Of a stretch of 64,000 nt of DNA, positions 35,770-46,000 are shown piece after piece (the stretch's first letter is position 1; the number at the start of each line of letters is the position of its first letter). Made by a program: the position numbers and the translations under genes. The notes under the pieces are model-generated. The model saw nothing but the letters and a program-made list of their open reading frames with translations. It was not told the origin of the DNA and made no database searches. This DNA comes from Paenibacillus sp. FSL K6-1330 (lineage in GTDB: Bacteria > Bacillota > Bacilli > Paenibacillales > Paenibacillaceae): assembly GCF_037976825.1 (NCBI RefSeq), contig NZ_CP150269.1:3423501-3487500 (forward strand), in the 5' to 3' direction.

Positions 35770-35783
35770 TGAGAACGGTTTCT
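35770..35783 (-). promoter_or_regulatory. Candidate cre (CcpA) site
   Basis: On the minus strand AGAAACCGTTCTCA matches the Bacillus cre consensus TGWAANCGNTNWCA at 13 of 14 positions. It lies 28 bases before the GHL6 start, in the shared intergenic region with the AraC gene, and would impose glucose repression. Confidence 0.6.
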
Positions 35784-35876
35784 TTTGTTCAATGTACCTC
35801 TTTAATACGCGGGTAACCAGTGATAATATAGACTTTGATTAGCACAAAATGGACTTGCGAAAAGGAGAGAACCGCT

Positions 35877-36821
35877 GTGCTGTGCTTAGAATTCGCCATT
35901 CCGCCGCTGCCGCAATTCGTAACGGCGGGACATGCCGTCTGGAAGCCCGGAGACCAGCATTTCGCCCGCACCTTCGGCGTCTACGACCTGCTGCTGGTAA
36001 CTAAGGGAACGCTTTATATGACGGAAGAACAGACCGAATATGAGGTCTGTGCCGGAAAGCTGCTCGTGCTGGAAGCGGGACTGCGGCATTTCGGGCATCG
36101 TGCCTGCTTGGAGCATACGGAGATTTATTGGGTGCATTTCATCCATGGACATCCAGCTTCATACATCTCGCAGGAGGATATTCCTTGGTCGGCCCTGCTG
36201 TCCAAAGGCACGGTCGAGGATGTCGAACCGTCCACGCAGCAGCGCATGTACCTGCCGAAGTTCGCCTCCGTCGAGGTGCAGACCGTAGAGCCGATGCTGC
36301 GCGGGTTGAATGATATCCACAACCGGCTGAACGGGGAGAATGCGCTCAAGCTCCATTTATTGCTGGCCGAGCTGTTCGCCGCACTGCAGGCTGACTGCGC
36401 ACGGATGACCGAACCGGAGCCTTCCATCCGACTGGCACAAGCCGCCGCCGCTTATTTAAACGAACACTGGAGGGAGCCGTTTGAACGGGCTGCATTGGAG
36501 GAGAAGCTGCATTTCCAGGCGAGTTATATCGCCAGATGCATGAAGAAGCATATCGGCAAAACGCCGCTCCAGTACGTACTTCATCTGCGCTTGGAGGAAG
36601 CCAAAAAACTCCTCGGCGGCACGGTGCTTGGCATTTCGGAGATCGCTGAAAGGGTGGGAATCCGCGATTCGAATTACATGACGCGCTTGTTTACCGCCAA
36701 GCTTGGCATGACGCCCGGCGCGTATCGGCAGATGCTGCGGCAGATGAAGGAAGAAGCGGGGGAAGGGACGGCTATTTTTTCGAAAATGCCGATTGACAAC
36801 GAAAAACCCGCAGGATTATAG
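35877..36821 (+). CDS. AraC family regulator
   Basis: A 314-residue regulator with an N-terminal cupin-type sugar-binding domain (WKPGDQHFARTFGVYDLLLV and LLVLEAGLRHFGHRACLEHT) and two C-terminal helix-turn-helix motifs (residues about 215-300, with IGKTPLQYVLHLRLEEAKKL and SNYMTRLFTAKLGMTPGAYR). GTG 35877 is the start, with AAAGGAGAG seven bases upstream. It is divergent from the GHL6 gene and 33 bases before the next regulator gene, so it probably senses a released sugar and controls both directions. Confidence 0.88.
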   Translation: MLCLEFAIPPLPQFVTAGHAVWKPGDQHFARTFGVYDLLLVTKGTLYMTEEQTEYEVCAGKLLVLEAGLRHFGHRACLEHTEIYWVHFIHGHPASYISQEDIPWSALLSKGTVEDVEPSTQQRMYLPKFASVEVQTVEPMLRGLNDIHNRLNGENALKLHLLLAELFAALQADCARMTEPEPSIRLAQAAAAYLNEHWREPFERAALEEKLHFQASYIARCMKKHIGKTPLQYVLHLRLEEAKKLLGGTVLGISEIAERVGIRDSNYMTRLFTAKLGMTPGAYRQMLRQMKEEAGEGTAIFSKMPIDNEKPAGL

Positions 36822-36854
36822 TAAAGCCACCTAACCTTGCAGGAGAGTGGTCCC

Positions 36855-39164
36855 ATGAAGTTGCTGCAAACCCTCCGCTCTCGCAAATATTTGCAGCGGA
36901 TTATCCTGAGCTTTATGCTCGTCGTCGCCATGCTCGCCATCGCCTCCCTCTTCCTGAACGCCGCTGCCCGTGATAAAGTCCTGAGCCTCCAACACGAAGC
37001 CGATCGCAAGCTGCTCACCCAAATCAACTACAATATCGAGAACATGAACGGGATCGTGAAGGATTTGGCGGTGTCGTTGTACAATGACGAAGAGCTGATC
37101 GCGCTGAAGTCCGGGGCGGATTATAAGCAGAGCATTCTGAAAATCGAACGTTTGAACCGGACGGTAGCCGCTTCGCCGTACTTGCACGCCGCCGTTTTTT
37201 ACAACGGCAAGCAGAACCGTTTTTTCTCGTCGCTGAGCCATGATATGGACACGCGCGCCCTGTACGGCGCGCTTGAAGATTATATGGCTTCCCGAGCCGA
37301 TCTGCCGAAGCTGCAGCTCATTCCGCTCGATCTTGACGGGGAGAATGAGGGCATCGACGTATTCGCTTTTTTCATTTATGACGGGCCGACCCTCGGTTCC
37401 GTTAACCGGAACGCCCTCATTTTGACAGTGAAGCCAGGCTGGATGCTCGACAATGTGAAAGCGCTTAATCGAGTGGCCGAACGGGAAAACGACGTCCTGT
37501 TCGTCACCGACGGCGATGGACAGGTGCTAATGGCAGGCGAGCGCAAGCTGCCGCCCGGGCTTGACATCAAGAAGGATTTACTGGGACGAATGGGCTCGAC
37601 GGACAATGCACCGGACTCTTTCATCCATAAACAAGGAGAGAAGGATTATAAGGTAACCTATTTGAACAAAGGCTTAAACGACTGGCAGATCATCAGCCTT
37701 CAAGACTATGACGACGTGCTGGGCAGCGTCCGCCAGATGCGATGGACGGAAATGGCCGTGACACTATCCGTTGCGACGCTGGCTTTGCTGCTGTCCGTAC
37801 TGATCTCGCTCCGGCTGTATAAACCGGTGGGCCGTTTGCTTATGCTGGTGCCTTATGACGGGCGGGAGGATGCCAAAGCCAAGGATGAGTTGTCGCTCAT
37901 CACGGAGAATGTAACGGAAATGATCGGCAAGCTCAGAGGATTGGAACAGGAGCGTGTCACGCAATGGAATATCGCCAAGTTGTATCATTTGCGGAGCCTG
38001 ATCGGCACAAGCGACAGCATGGACGAAGATGCGTTTATGCGGATGAAGGAGCAGTACGATATCAATATCGCGCATCCGTCACCGCTTCGACTTGCGCTTG
38101 TACAGCTCGACGATCTGCAAAGTCAGGTCCTGCAGCCGGTTTCCCGGGCGGAAGAGCTCTATTCCTTCGCCGTCGCGAATATCGGCCAGGAACTGCTGCG
38201 GCTTGGCGGCTCCTGCGAAGCGGCGGATATGAAGAGCGGCCATCTCGTTTTTGTTGCCGCAGGCGATTCCGGTTACCTCGAATCCTTGAACGAACGCTTT
38301 GGCGAACTTCAGCAAACCATTTATCGTTTCTATCGGATCACCTTTACCGTAACGCTAAGCGATACGTTCGAGGATTATCGCCAGCTTACGAAACATTACA
38401 ATCTGGCGCTGCGCCATTCCAACTATCGCATGATATTCGGTAAGGGCGCCGTGATCCAGCCGGAATTGATCCGCAGGAACGAGCGGAACGAATCGCTTAC
38501 CATTCCGAAGGAACTGGAACGCCGGCTGACGGAGGGATTAAAGGGCGGAAATCCGGAAGAGACGGAGCAAGCCATTCGGAGCTGGAGGGAGCTGCTTGGC
38601 GAGTTTAGCTTTGACGGCATGTTTTCGGCGCTGCTACATCTGACCATGACGCTGAGCCATACGCTCGGTGAAATGAATAATAACAACCTGAACCCGGTTT
38701 CGGTCAATCTGCAGGCGATCAATCGCCGCATTCTCGAAAAAGAGACGCTGGACGAGATCGAGTGCGTGCTCCTGGACGTCGTGCGAGAGGTGTTCGAGCA
38801 GCGAAGGCGCGGACGCGAGGATAAAAACCGGCTGCTTGCGGATACCGTCAAGGAAATGATCGACAAGCATTATGCTGATCCGGACCTCAACGTACAGAAG
38901 ATCGCCGATATGCTGAAGATGAGCTCCGTCTATTTGGGGCAAGTGTTCAAGGCGCAGGAAGGTACGACGGTAGTCGACCAGATCAACACGACTCGGCTTG
39001 CCCGTGCCCAGCAGTATCTGGAGCAGCAGCAACTGACCGTAGCCGAAATCATGGAGAAGGTGGGCTTCAGCAATGAAAGCTATTTCTATCGGCTGTTCAA
39101 GCGTCGCTACGGAACGACGCCGAAAGAGTACCGTCTGAAATCAGCCATCGACCGCAGTACTTAA
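36855..39164 (+). CDS. Membrane-anchored AraC family sensor-regulator
   Basis: A 769-residue protein with the plan common beside LplABC-type transporters in Paenibacillus: a TM helix at residues 17-36, an extracytoplasmic sensor of about 260 residues, a second TM helix near 300-320 (EMAVTLSVATLALLLSVLIS), a HAMP-like and linker region, and a C-terminal AraC helix-turn-helix (residues about 665-765, including SSVYLGQVFKAQEGTTVVDQ and ESYFYRLFKRRYGTTPKEYR). It would read a sugar outside the cell and directly activate the transporter genes. ATG 36855 follows GCAGGAGAG. A terminator separates it from the permeases. Confidence 0.88.
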   Translation: MKLLQTLRSRKYLQRIILSFMLVVAMLAIASLFLNAAARDKVLSLQHEADRKLLTQINYNIENMNGIVKDLAVSLYNDEELIALKSGADYKQSILKIERLNRTVAASPYLHAAVFYNGKQNRFFSSLSHDMDTRALYGALEDYMASRADLPKLQLIPLDLDGENEGIDVFAFFIYDGPTLGSVNRNALILTVKPGWMLDNVKALNRVAERENDVLFVTDGDGQVLMAGERKLPPGLDIKKDLLGRMGSTDNAPDSFIHKQGEKDYKVTYLNKGLNDWQIISLQDYDDVLGSVRQMRWTEMAVTLSVATLALLLSVLISLRLYKPVGRLLMLVPYDGREDAKAKDELSLITENVTEMIGKLRGLEQERVTQWNIAKLYHLRSLIGTSDSMDEDAFMRMKEQYDINIAHPSPLRLALVQLDDLQSQVLQPVSRAEELYSFAVANIGQELLRLGGSCEAADMKSGHLVFVAAGDSGYLESLNERFGELQQTIYRFYRITFTVTLSDTFEDYRQLTKHYNLALRHSNYRMIFGKGAVIQPELIRRNERNESLTIPKELERRLTEGLKGGNPEETEQAIRSWRELLGEFSFDGMFSALLHLTMTLSHTLGEMNNNNLNPVSVNLQAINRRILEKETLDEIECVLLDVVREVFEQRRRGREDKNRLLADTVKEMIDKHYADPDLNVQKIADMLKMSSVYLGQVFKAQEGTTVVDQINTTRLARAQQYLEQQQLTVAEIMEKVGFSNESYFYRLFKRRYGTTPKEYRLKSAIDRST

Positions 39165-39181
39165 AATTAGAAATGTTTCAT

Positions 39182-39218
39182 AAGACCCGCAGATGAAATT
39201 TACCGTGTGCGGGTCTTT
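39182..39218 (+). terminator. Terminator of the regulator genes
   Basis: Arms AAGACCCGCA and TGCGGGTCTT enclose a 16-base loop. The T run is short (TTT), so it may be leaky. Confidence 0.65.
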
Positions 39219-39287
39219 GGCATGCCGCGGTTATGAAGTGGTGATTCGGTGGCTTTTTTGAGTTGCGCTGGTTCCGATTGACCCAGG

Positions 39288-39374
39288 TACAGTAATCCTG
39301 CTTCTATACAGCCGGCTGTACAGCATTCCGAAATCCTTACAGCCCGGCCGTACAGCAATCCTGAAATTGTACAG
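39288..39374 (+). repeat. TACAG repeat array before the transporter genes
   Basis: TACAG begins at 39288, 39307, 39319, 39338, 39351 and 39370, with spacings of 19, 12, 19, 13 and 19 bases, so a unit of 31-32 bases is repeated about two and a half times. Alternate members are followed by AATCC-like (TAATCCTG, CATTCCGA, CAATCCTG) and CCGGC-like (CCGGCTG, CCCGGCCG) sequence. TACAGCCGGCTGTA at 39307-39320 is a perfect 14-base palindrome. The intergenic region 39165-39465 holds nothing else but the terminator. Confidence 0.7.
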
Positions 39375-39465
39375 TAACGCAGAGCCCCGAGTTTGAGCTA
39401 TCGTTAATCATGCAAAGCCTGGGATGCAGGCGAGGAGTGCATAAGAAAAGGAAGGGGCTTTCGCT

Positions 39466-40491
39466 ATGTTGAAGAAGGTAACACTATCGGGTTCTATTGA
39501 TGCAGACTCGGCTAACCGTTCGGGACCCGAATTGGGACCGAATCCTGGACCTGCCGGCGCACGCCAAAAAAAATCGGCGCTTCGCAGAGAGCTTCGCCAT
39601 TTTCGTAACAACCGGGAGCTGTTTCTGCTATCGCTACCCGGGATTCTGTACAAGCTGATTTTTGCCTATATCCCGTTAGTGGGATTGATCATTGCCTTCA
39701 AGCATTACCGCTACGATCTTGGTATATTCGGCAGCGAATGGGTTGGACTGGAAAACTTCCGTTACTTGTTCTCGACCGATACGGCTTGGCGGATCACGCG
39801 CAATACGGTGCTGTACAATGCCGCTTACATTGTAGCTACCACCGCTGCAGCGCTGCTACTGGCGATCCTAATGAACGAACTCAGGGCGAAATGGAGCAAA
39901 TTTTATCAGACTGCGCTGTTCTTGCCCCATTTTTTATCTTGGGTGTTGGTCGGATACGTCGCCTATGCCTTCCTGAACCATTCCGACGGGTTCATCAACC
40001 GCACCTTACAGATGTTCGGGATGGAGCCGGTCAGTTGGTACCAGACGGCCGAGGCATGGCCAGCCATCCTCATTCTTGTTCATTTATGGAAGGCGGTCGG
40101 ATTCAATACACTTATCTATTTTGCTGGCATACTCGGCATTAACAGCGAGTATTACGAGGCAGCACGGATCGACGGAGCGACGAAATGGCAGATGGCGATG
40201 AAAATTACCGTTCCGCTGCTGGCTCCGCTGGTCATTATTCTGCTGATTTTGTCCATCGGCAACATGTTCCGCGGCGATTTCGGACTGCATTATTTCATTC
40301 CGAACAACTCCGGCTTTCTGTACGGCTCCACGGATATTATCGATACGTACGTATACCGTGCACTCCGTGAGATCGGCAACGTTAGCATGTCGGCGGCTAC
40401 GGGCTTTTACCAGTCGGTTGTCGGCTTCGTCCTGGTGCTGGTGGCGAACGGGGTCGTGCGCAAAATCAATCCCGAGCATTCCCTATGGTAA
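39466..40491 (+). CDS. Sugar ABC transporter permease, LplB type
   Basis: A 341-residue inner-membrane subunit with six predicted helices after an unusually long, Pro- and Gly-rich N-terminal tail of about 45 residues. The coupling motif is EYYEAARIDGATKWQMAMKI, the EAA loop that contacts the ATPase. LLSLPGILYKLIFAYIPLVG and FRYLFSTDTAWRITRNT are family features of LplB/YtcP-type importers of complex oligosaccharides. AAGGGG precedes the ATG. The next permease begins 15 bases later. No ATP-binding subunit is encoded here, so a shared MsmX-like ATPase is probably used. Confidence 0.93.
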   Translation: MLKKVTLSGSIDADSANRSGPELGPNPGPAGARQKKSALRRELRHFRNNRELFLLSLPGILYKLIFAYIPLVGLIIAFKHYRYDLGIFGSEWVGLENFRYLFSTDTAWRITRNTVLYNAAYIVATTAAALLLAILMNELRAKWSKFYQTALFLPHFLSWVLVGYVAYAFLNHSDGFINRTLQMFGMEPVSWYQTAEAWPAILILVHLWKAVGFNTLIYFAGILGINSEYYEAARIDGATKWQMAMKITVPLLAPLVIILLILSIGNMFRGDFGLHYFIPNNSGFLYGSTDIIDTYVYRALREIGNVSMSAATGFYQSVVGFVLVLVANGVVRKINPEHSLW

Positions 40492-40506
40492 GAAGGAGGA
40501 CATCCG

Positions 40507-41391
40507 ATGCCTAAGAAGTTCGAACTGCCGAAACTGTTGATCCATCTGCTGTTCATCCTGCTCTCGCTGGCGGTCGTCCTGCCGTTTCTGCTCGTCGTCG
40601 CCGTGTCGCTGACGGACGAAGCTTCGCTCACCCGCAACGGGTATCAGTTTCTGCCCGAATCATTCAGTCTGGAGGCGTATCGCTACCTTCTGGATGCTCC
40701 CGACATTCTGCTGCGGGCTTACGGGGTTACGATTACGGTGACCGTCATCGGAGCGCTGGCAGGATTGCTGCTCACCGCGATGACCGCGTACGTCATCTCA
40801 AGGCCGGATTACCGCTACAACCGGGCAACAACATTCTACGTATTTTTCACGATGCTGTTCAGCGGAGGACTCGTTCCTTCCTATATCCTCATCACGCAGT
40901 ACCTGCATTTGAAAGACAGCTTACTGGCACTCATCCTGCCGGTGCTGCTCTCGCCATTCAACATTATGGTCATGAAAGGATTCATGTCCAAAATTCCGCT
41001 CGAAATCGTGGAATCCGCCAAAATCGACGGGGCGAGGGAGCTGCGGATATTTTTCAGGATCATATTACCACTGTCTACACCGGCTTTGGCTACGCTTGGC
41101 TTGCTAATCTCGTTTACGTATTGGAACGAATGGTTCAATGCCATGCTGTACATCGACGATCCGAACAAGGTGCCCCTGCAGCTGCTGCTCGTGCGGACGC
41201 TTGGCAGCATTGAGTTCATTACTTCCAATTCGGAATTTGCGCAGCAGCTGGGTGTTGATTTATCCAGTTTTCCAAACAATTCGGCAAGAATGGCAATCGC
41301 GGTGCTTGCGGGTGGGCCGATGCTGATCATCTTTCCGTTTTTCCAGCGGTTTTTCGTGAAAGGGCTTACGGTTGGCTCCCTCAAGGGTTAA
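40507..41391 (+). CDS. Sugar ABC transporter permease, LplC type
   Basis: A 294-residue second permease with six helices. The EAA loop reads EIVESAKIDGARELRIFFRI. The C-terminus PFFQRFFVKGLTVGSLKG is the hallmark of this MalG/LplC subfamily. An AAGGAGG ribosome site is placed seven bases upstream of ATG 40507. It pairs with the preceding permease, and the lipoprotein gene follows after 37 bases. Confidence 0.94.
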   Translation: MPKKFELPKLLIHLLFILLSLAVVLPFLLVVAVSLTDEASLTRNGYQFLPESFSLEAYRYLLDAPDILLRAYGVTITVTVIGALAGLLLTAMTAYVISRPDYRYNRATTFYVFFTMLFSGGLVPSYILITQYLHLKDSLLALILPVLLSPFNIMVMKGFMSKIPLEIVESAKIDGARELRIFFRIILPLSTPALATLGLLISFTYWNEWFNAMLYIDDPNKVPLQLLLVRTLGSIEFITSNSEFAQQLGVDLSSFPNNSARMAIAVLAGGPMLIIFPFFQRFFVKGLTVGSLKG

Positions 41392-41428
41392 CATACAACA
41401 ACCAATTAAACACTCAGGAGGTCATGTT

Positions 41429-42955
41429 ATGAAAAAAAGACTGCTAGGACTTTTGGCGATCGTCTTGATCGCGATGTCCACTCTTGCCGGCTGCGGGGGC
41501 AGCGGCGGAAACGGCGAGACGAATAGCGGAACGCCGGACACGCAAGGGGCGTCACCGGATACAGGCGGATCGAGCAAGCTTGATCCCGTCGAGTTGACTT
41601 GGTATTACCCGCTGCTGCAGCTGCAGCCCGACCAGAAGAAGGTCGAAGTGGAAATCAACAAAATCGTGAAAGAGAAGTTGAACGCCACCGTAAAGCTGAT
41701 GCCGGTTGCGATCGGGGATTACGTGCAGAAGATGAATACCGTACTGGCGGCAGGCGAGAAATTCGACATTCTCTGGACCGGTTATATGCTGAAACCGGAA
41801 GAGCTGGTACGGAAGGGAGCGATTCAACCGCTGAACGGGCTCTTGGATGAGTACGCGCCTCAGTTGAAGGCGGATGTCCCTCAGGTGATGTGGGATGGTC
41901 TCTCGGTGGACGGGGAAATTTACGGCATTCCGAACCAGCAGATCAATGGTTCGAGATACGGCTTCATCGTGCAGAAGCGGTTTGCCGACAAATACGGCTT
42001 GGACCCTACCACGATCAAAACGATAGCGGATATCGAGCCGTTCCTTGAGCAAATCAAGCAGAACGAGCCGGGCATCATCCCGATCGGACTGTTCGGCGGC
42101 TCGTTCGTCAACCCGCAGGCGCATGACGATCAATACTGGGTCGTTCCGGGGCTTGACGATCATTTCTACATCAAGACCGATGACCCGTCCTATACGCTTC
42201 ATCGCTATCCCGAAGAGGAGCTGGACAATTTCAGACTGGCCAGCAAATGGTATAAAGCCGGGTACATCCACAAGGACGCGGCTACGGAAAAAATGACCGA
42301 CTACCAATCCAAAGGCCAGATCGCGGTCGAGTTCGACGTCACGCTGAAGCCGGGGGTCGAGGCGGAGGTCAAGCCGAAGAACGGCGGAAACGATGTCATC
42401 ATCATTCCGCTCAGCGATTGGTTCTCCAACGGCTATTCAGCAACAACCAACCAGTCGATCAGCCGAACTTCCCCGAATCCGGAACGGGCCCTGATGCTGC
42501 TCAATCTGATCAACACCGACAAGGAGCTCTACAATTTGTTGATCAACGGTTTAGAGGGAGTGCATTACGAGAAACTGAGCGGCGATTATATCAAAGCGAT
42601 GCCGGATTCCAGGTATCGTCCGAACATGGATTGGGTGTTCGGCAGCGTATTCAATTCCTACCTGAAGGAAGGGCAACCGGAAAATATCTGGGAGGAAACG
42701 AAAAAAATCAACACGAGCTCCGAAATCAATCCGATCGGTGCATTCAAGTTCAATTCCGAGCCAGTCAGCACGGAAATCGCCAACCTGAACGCCGTATGGG
42801 GCGAGTACAAACGCGGACTCGTGACCGGAACGCTTGATTTTGAGGAAACCTGGCCGGTTCTTTACGGCAAGCTGAAGGAGGCTGGCGAAGATAAATACGT
42901 CGAGGAGGTGACGCGTCAGTTCGAGCAATTCCTAAAAGAGAAGGGCTTAAAATAA
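41429..42955 (+). CDS. Extracellular solute-binding lipoprotein, LplA type
   Basis: A 508-residue lipoprotein that captures the oligosaccharide for the two permeases. The signal peptide ends in the lipobox STLAGC, with Cys near residue 22, followed by a Gly/Ser/Thr-rich tether. The body is a family 1 binding protein, and the C-terminal 140 residues (from SEINPIGAFKFNSEPVSTEI, with LVTGTLDFEETWPVLYGKLK) fit DUF3502, found in LplA-like proteins. ATG 41429 has AGGAGG seven bases upstream. The operon order permease-permease-binding protein is standard for this class. Confidence 0.93.
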   Translation: MKKRLLGLLAIVLIAMSTLAGCGGSGGNGETNSGTPDTQGASPDTGGSSKLDPVELTWYYPLLQLQPDQKKVEVEINKIVKEKLNATVKLMPVAIGDYVQKMNTVLAAGEKFDILWTGYMLKPEELVRKGAIQPLNGLLDEYAPQLKADVPQVMWDGLSVDGEIYGIPNQQINGSRYGFIVQKRFADKYGLDPTTIKTIADIEPFLEQIKQNEPGIIPIGLFGGSFVNPQAHDDQYWVVPGLDDHFYIKTDDPSYTLHRYPEEELDNFRLASKWYKAGYIHKDAATEKMTDYQSKGQIAVEFDVTLKPGVEAEVKPKNGGNDVIIIPLSDWFSNGYSATTNQSISRTSPNPERALMLLNLINTDKELYNLLINGLEGVHYEKLSGDYIKAMPDSRYRPNMDWVFGSVFNSYLKEGQPENIWEETKKINTSSEINPIGAFKFNSEPVSTEIANLNAVWGEYKRGLVTGTLDFEETWPVLYGKLKEAGEDKYVEEVTRQFEQFLKEKGLK

Positions 42956-43015
42956 TCGGCCCGTAGGCTTGTAGACGGATGGAGACTAAACGGGAGAAAC
43001 CTGCTGCCTGGGTGG

Positions 43016-43049
43016 GCTTTGACGACACTGCGCAGTGCGTAGGCAAAGC
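43016..43049 (+). promoter_or_regulatory. Intergenic hairpin between the binding protein and the beta-helix gene
   Basis: GCTTTG (43016-43021) pairs with CAAAGC (43044-43049) around the 12-base palindrome CACTGCGCAGTG (43026-43037). There is no T tract. It may be an RNA processing or stability element within the operon transcript. Confidence 0.45.
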
Positions 43050-43085
43050 TGACCGGATTCCACGCTGGAGGAAGGGGAGCGATTT

Positions 43086-46000
43086 ATGAAGAAGCTTGTG
43101 CTTACGGCGCTGGCGGCAAGCCTGTTGTTCGCGCTGTATCCATTTCTGCCGGCCGCCGAGACGGCGTCGGCTTATGGAAATCCGCACGGGACGGCTTTTT
43201 ACGTGGCCTTAGACGGAAATGACTCGAACAAAGGGACGATCAACAAACCGTTTCGAACATTGGAAAAAGCGCGTGACGCCATTCGGGCGTTGAAAGCGAA
43301 GAAGGGACTGCCACGGGGCGGCGTCACGGTCTATCTTCGGGAAGGCCGGTATGAGCGGGCAACCAGCTTCGAGCTGGGTTTGCAGGATTCGGGGGAAGCG
43401 GGTAAGCCGGTCACCTATACGGCCTATCCAGGTGAAACGGTTATCTTGTCCGGTTCTAAGAAGTTGGAGAAATCCGCATTCGTTCCGGTAACCGATTCTG
43501 CCGTACTGAACCGCATTATCAGCGAAGAGGCACGAAACGAAGTGCTGGTAGCCGATCTGGCTGCCCTCGGCATTACCGATTACGGCGAAATGAGCCGGCA
43601 TGGTTATTATCTGGCCAACGATTTGAGCAAGGTACCGCCGATGGAGTTGTACGTGGGCGGGGAAGGCATGACGCTGGCTCGCTGGCCGAACGAGGGAACC
43701 GTTCAAATGGACGAAATCCTCGATCCGGGACCGACGCGGAAAGATCCGAACGGGGAGGTTCATACGAGAGGCGGGACCTTTACCTATACGTATGACAGAC
43801 CGCAATACTGGACGCAGGCGGACGACATCTGGCTGGATGGCATTTTCGGCTACAGCTGGGAATGGTCCTACAACAAGATCGCTTCCATCGACACCCAGGC
43901 CAAGAGCATTACGCTCCGGTATGGAGAAATGAGCGGCATTTTCAAGAACTGGTACCCGGATTTCCATTTCGCTCAAAACCTGCTGGAGGAGATCGATATG
44001 CCCGGCGAGTATTACATCGACCGCCAGGCCGGAAAGCTCTATTTTCTGCCGAATGCCGAATTCATGACCACGAATCCATCCATTGAAGTGACGATGCTGA
44101 AAACGCCGATGATCAATGCGTTGGACGCATCTTATAACGAATTCTCGGAGCTGATCCTGGAGAACGGGCGTGATTCGGCGGTCGTCTTTATGGGCGGCAG
44201 CCATATGCGTGTCCTAAATAGCGAAATCCGCAATTTCACCAATAGCGGCGTGCTGGTCAACACTCAGAGCCGGTTCCATTACAACGATTTTACCGGAGTT
44301 CCGGGAACGGACCATAAGATCGAATTTACACACATCCACCATATCGGGGGTACCGCCGTCACGCTTACCGGAGGCGACAAGACAACGCTCGCGCCGGGCA
44401 ACAATGCGGTGGAGAACTCTCACATTCATGATTTTGCTTATTATCATAAGGCCTACAATCCCGGCGTTCTCTTGTCCGGGGTGGGTAACCGCATGTCGCA
44501 TAACGAGCTGCACGATGCTCCCCATCCCGGCGTGCTGATCTTCGGCAACGATCATCTCGTGGAATACAACGATATTTACGACGTATGCAAAACCTTCTCG
44601 GATCTCGGCGCCATCTACATGAATGCGGGCGAAACGCCCCAGCAGCGCGGCACCATTATCCGTCGCAATTACTTCCACAACATCGGAGAAAGTAAACCCG
44701 GCGTTGAAGGGGTCTATCCTGATAATTTCACGATGGGGCTTCAGATCGATGAGAATATCTTCTATCGTATGGGGAATTCAGCAATCAAAAACAACGGGGG
44801 CGCGCATATTTTGGCCCGCAACAATATCTTTGTGGACAGCAAGGTTCCATATGACTACGCGGATTTGTTTCTCGGCGATGAGCCGGACGATCAAGTTCCG
44901 CTGAATTACATGCCGAAGTGGGAGGCGCTGTTCGAGGCCAACAACGACTTCGTCGGCACGCCGTACCTGGCCAAATATCCGGAGCTGGCGAACTTTTTCA
45001 CGGAAAATCGTTATTATCCGGATACGAATACGTTTCACGGCAACGTTGTCTACAATCCGACGCTTCCACGCAGCACGACAACGAACGAGCAGGGGGCGTA
45101 CGACAAATTCAATCTTGTCCAGTACGCCGATAACTGGGTAACCGACGAGGATCCCGGGTTCGTCGATTTGGCAGGAGGCGATCTGTCGCTGCGTCCGGAT
45201 GCTGAAGTATTTCAGGCCATCCCCGGCTTCCCTGATGTCCCATTTCACGAGATCGGTATTAACGGGAAAGCAGGTACCACCAACAGCCCGGACAGCTACC
45301 CGGTGCAAAGCGTTGTGGTCTACGACAACGAAATCACGGTGGATCGGTGGAAAACGGTAAAGCTGCGCACGGCGGTCCTCCCATGGAACGCGGAGAATCC
45401 GAAGCTGGTCTTCACGTCGGCCGATCCCGGCATCGCTACGGTTGACAATAACGGTATCGTCACGGGTCAGGAGGTGGGCCAGACGGTCATCACGGTGGCG
45501 TCGGCGGAGAATCCGCAGCTCACGGCAATGGTGGACGTCACAGTCGAAGCCGGAGACGGGGTCATGGATTTCACCGATTTCGAGTCAGGTGCAAACGGCT
45601 GGCCGCAGGACGCGAACCGCAGCATCGCAAAAGAAGGCGACAACCGCTGGTATAAAATACTGAACGGCGCTACCACTCTCAGCGACAAAACCTTCACCGA
45701 TTATGAGCTGACCTTCAAACTGAAGACGCCTGAGTCGATCGGAGAAAATGCAACGCTGTACGTGTTCGATCGCCAGGCGGGCAGCGGCTCGACCCGCGTC
45801 GGCTACAAAACACGTCCGGACGGCTCTTCCTCCTGGCTGCTGTATAACGCAGCCTGGACTGTGCTGCATGAAGAGAAACTCCCAGGACACGACCTGCAGC
45901 CGAATACGGAATACGAGATCAAGATGCGGGTCAAGGGCGGCGATATCAGCGTGTACGTGGACGGCCATTTCCGCCTGAAGGCCGCCGATCCCGGCCATAA

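Noticed and set aside
39288..39374. Short regularly spaced repeats as a CRISPR array
   Set aside because: The unit is present only two to three times, both halves of it are repeated, and there are no unique spacers or cas genes.
43209..44204. A 331-codon minus-strand ORF
   Set aside because: Antisense to the conserved beta-helix domain; low-complexity His/Arg/Gln-rich translation with no recognisable motif.
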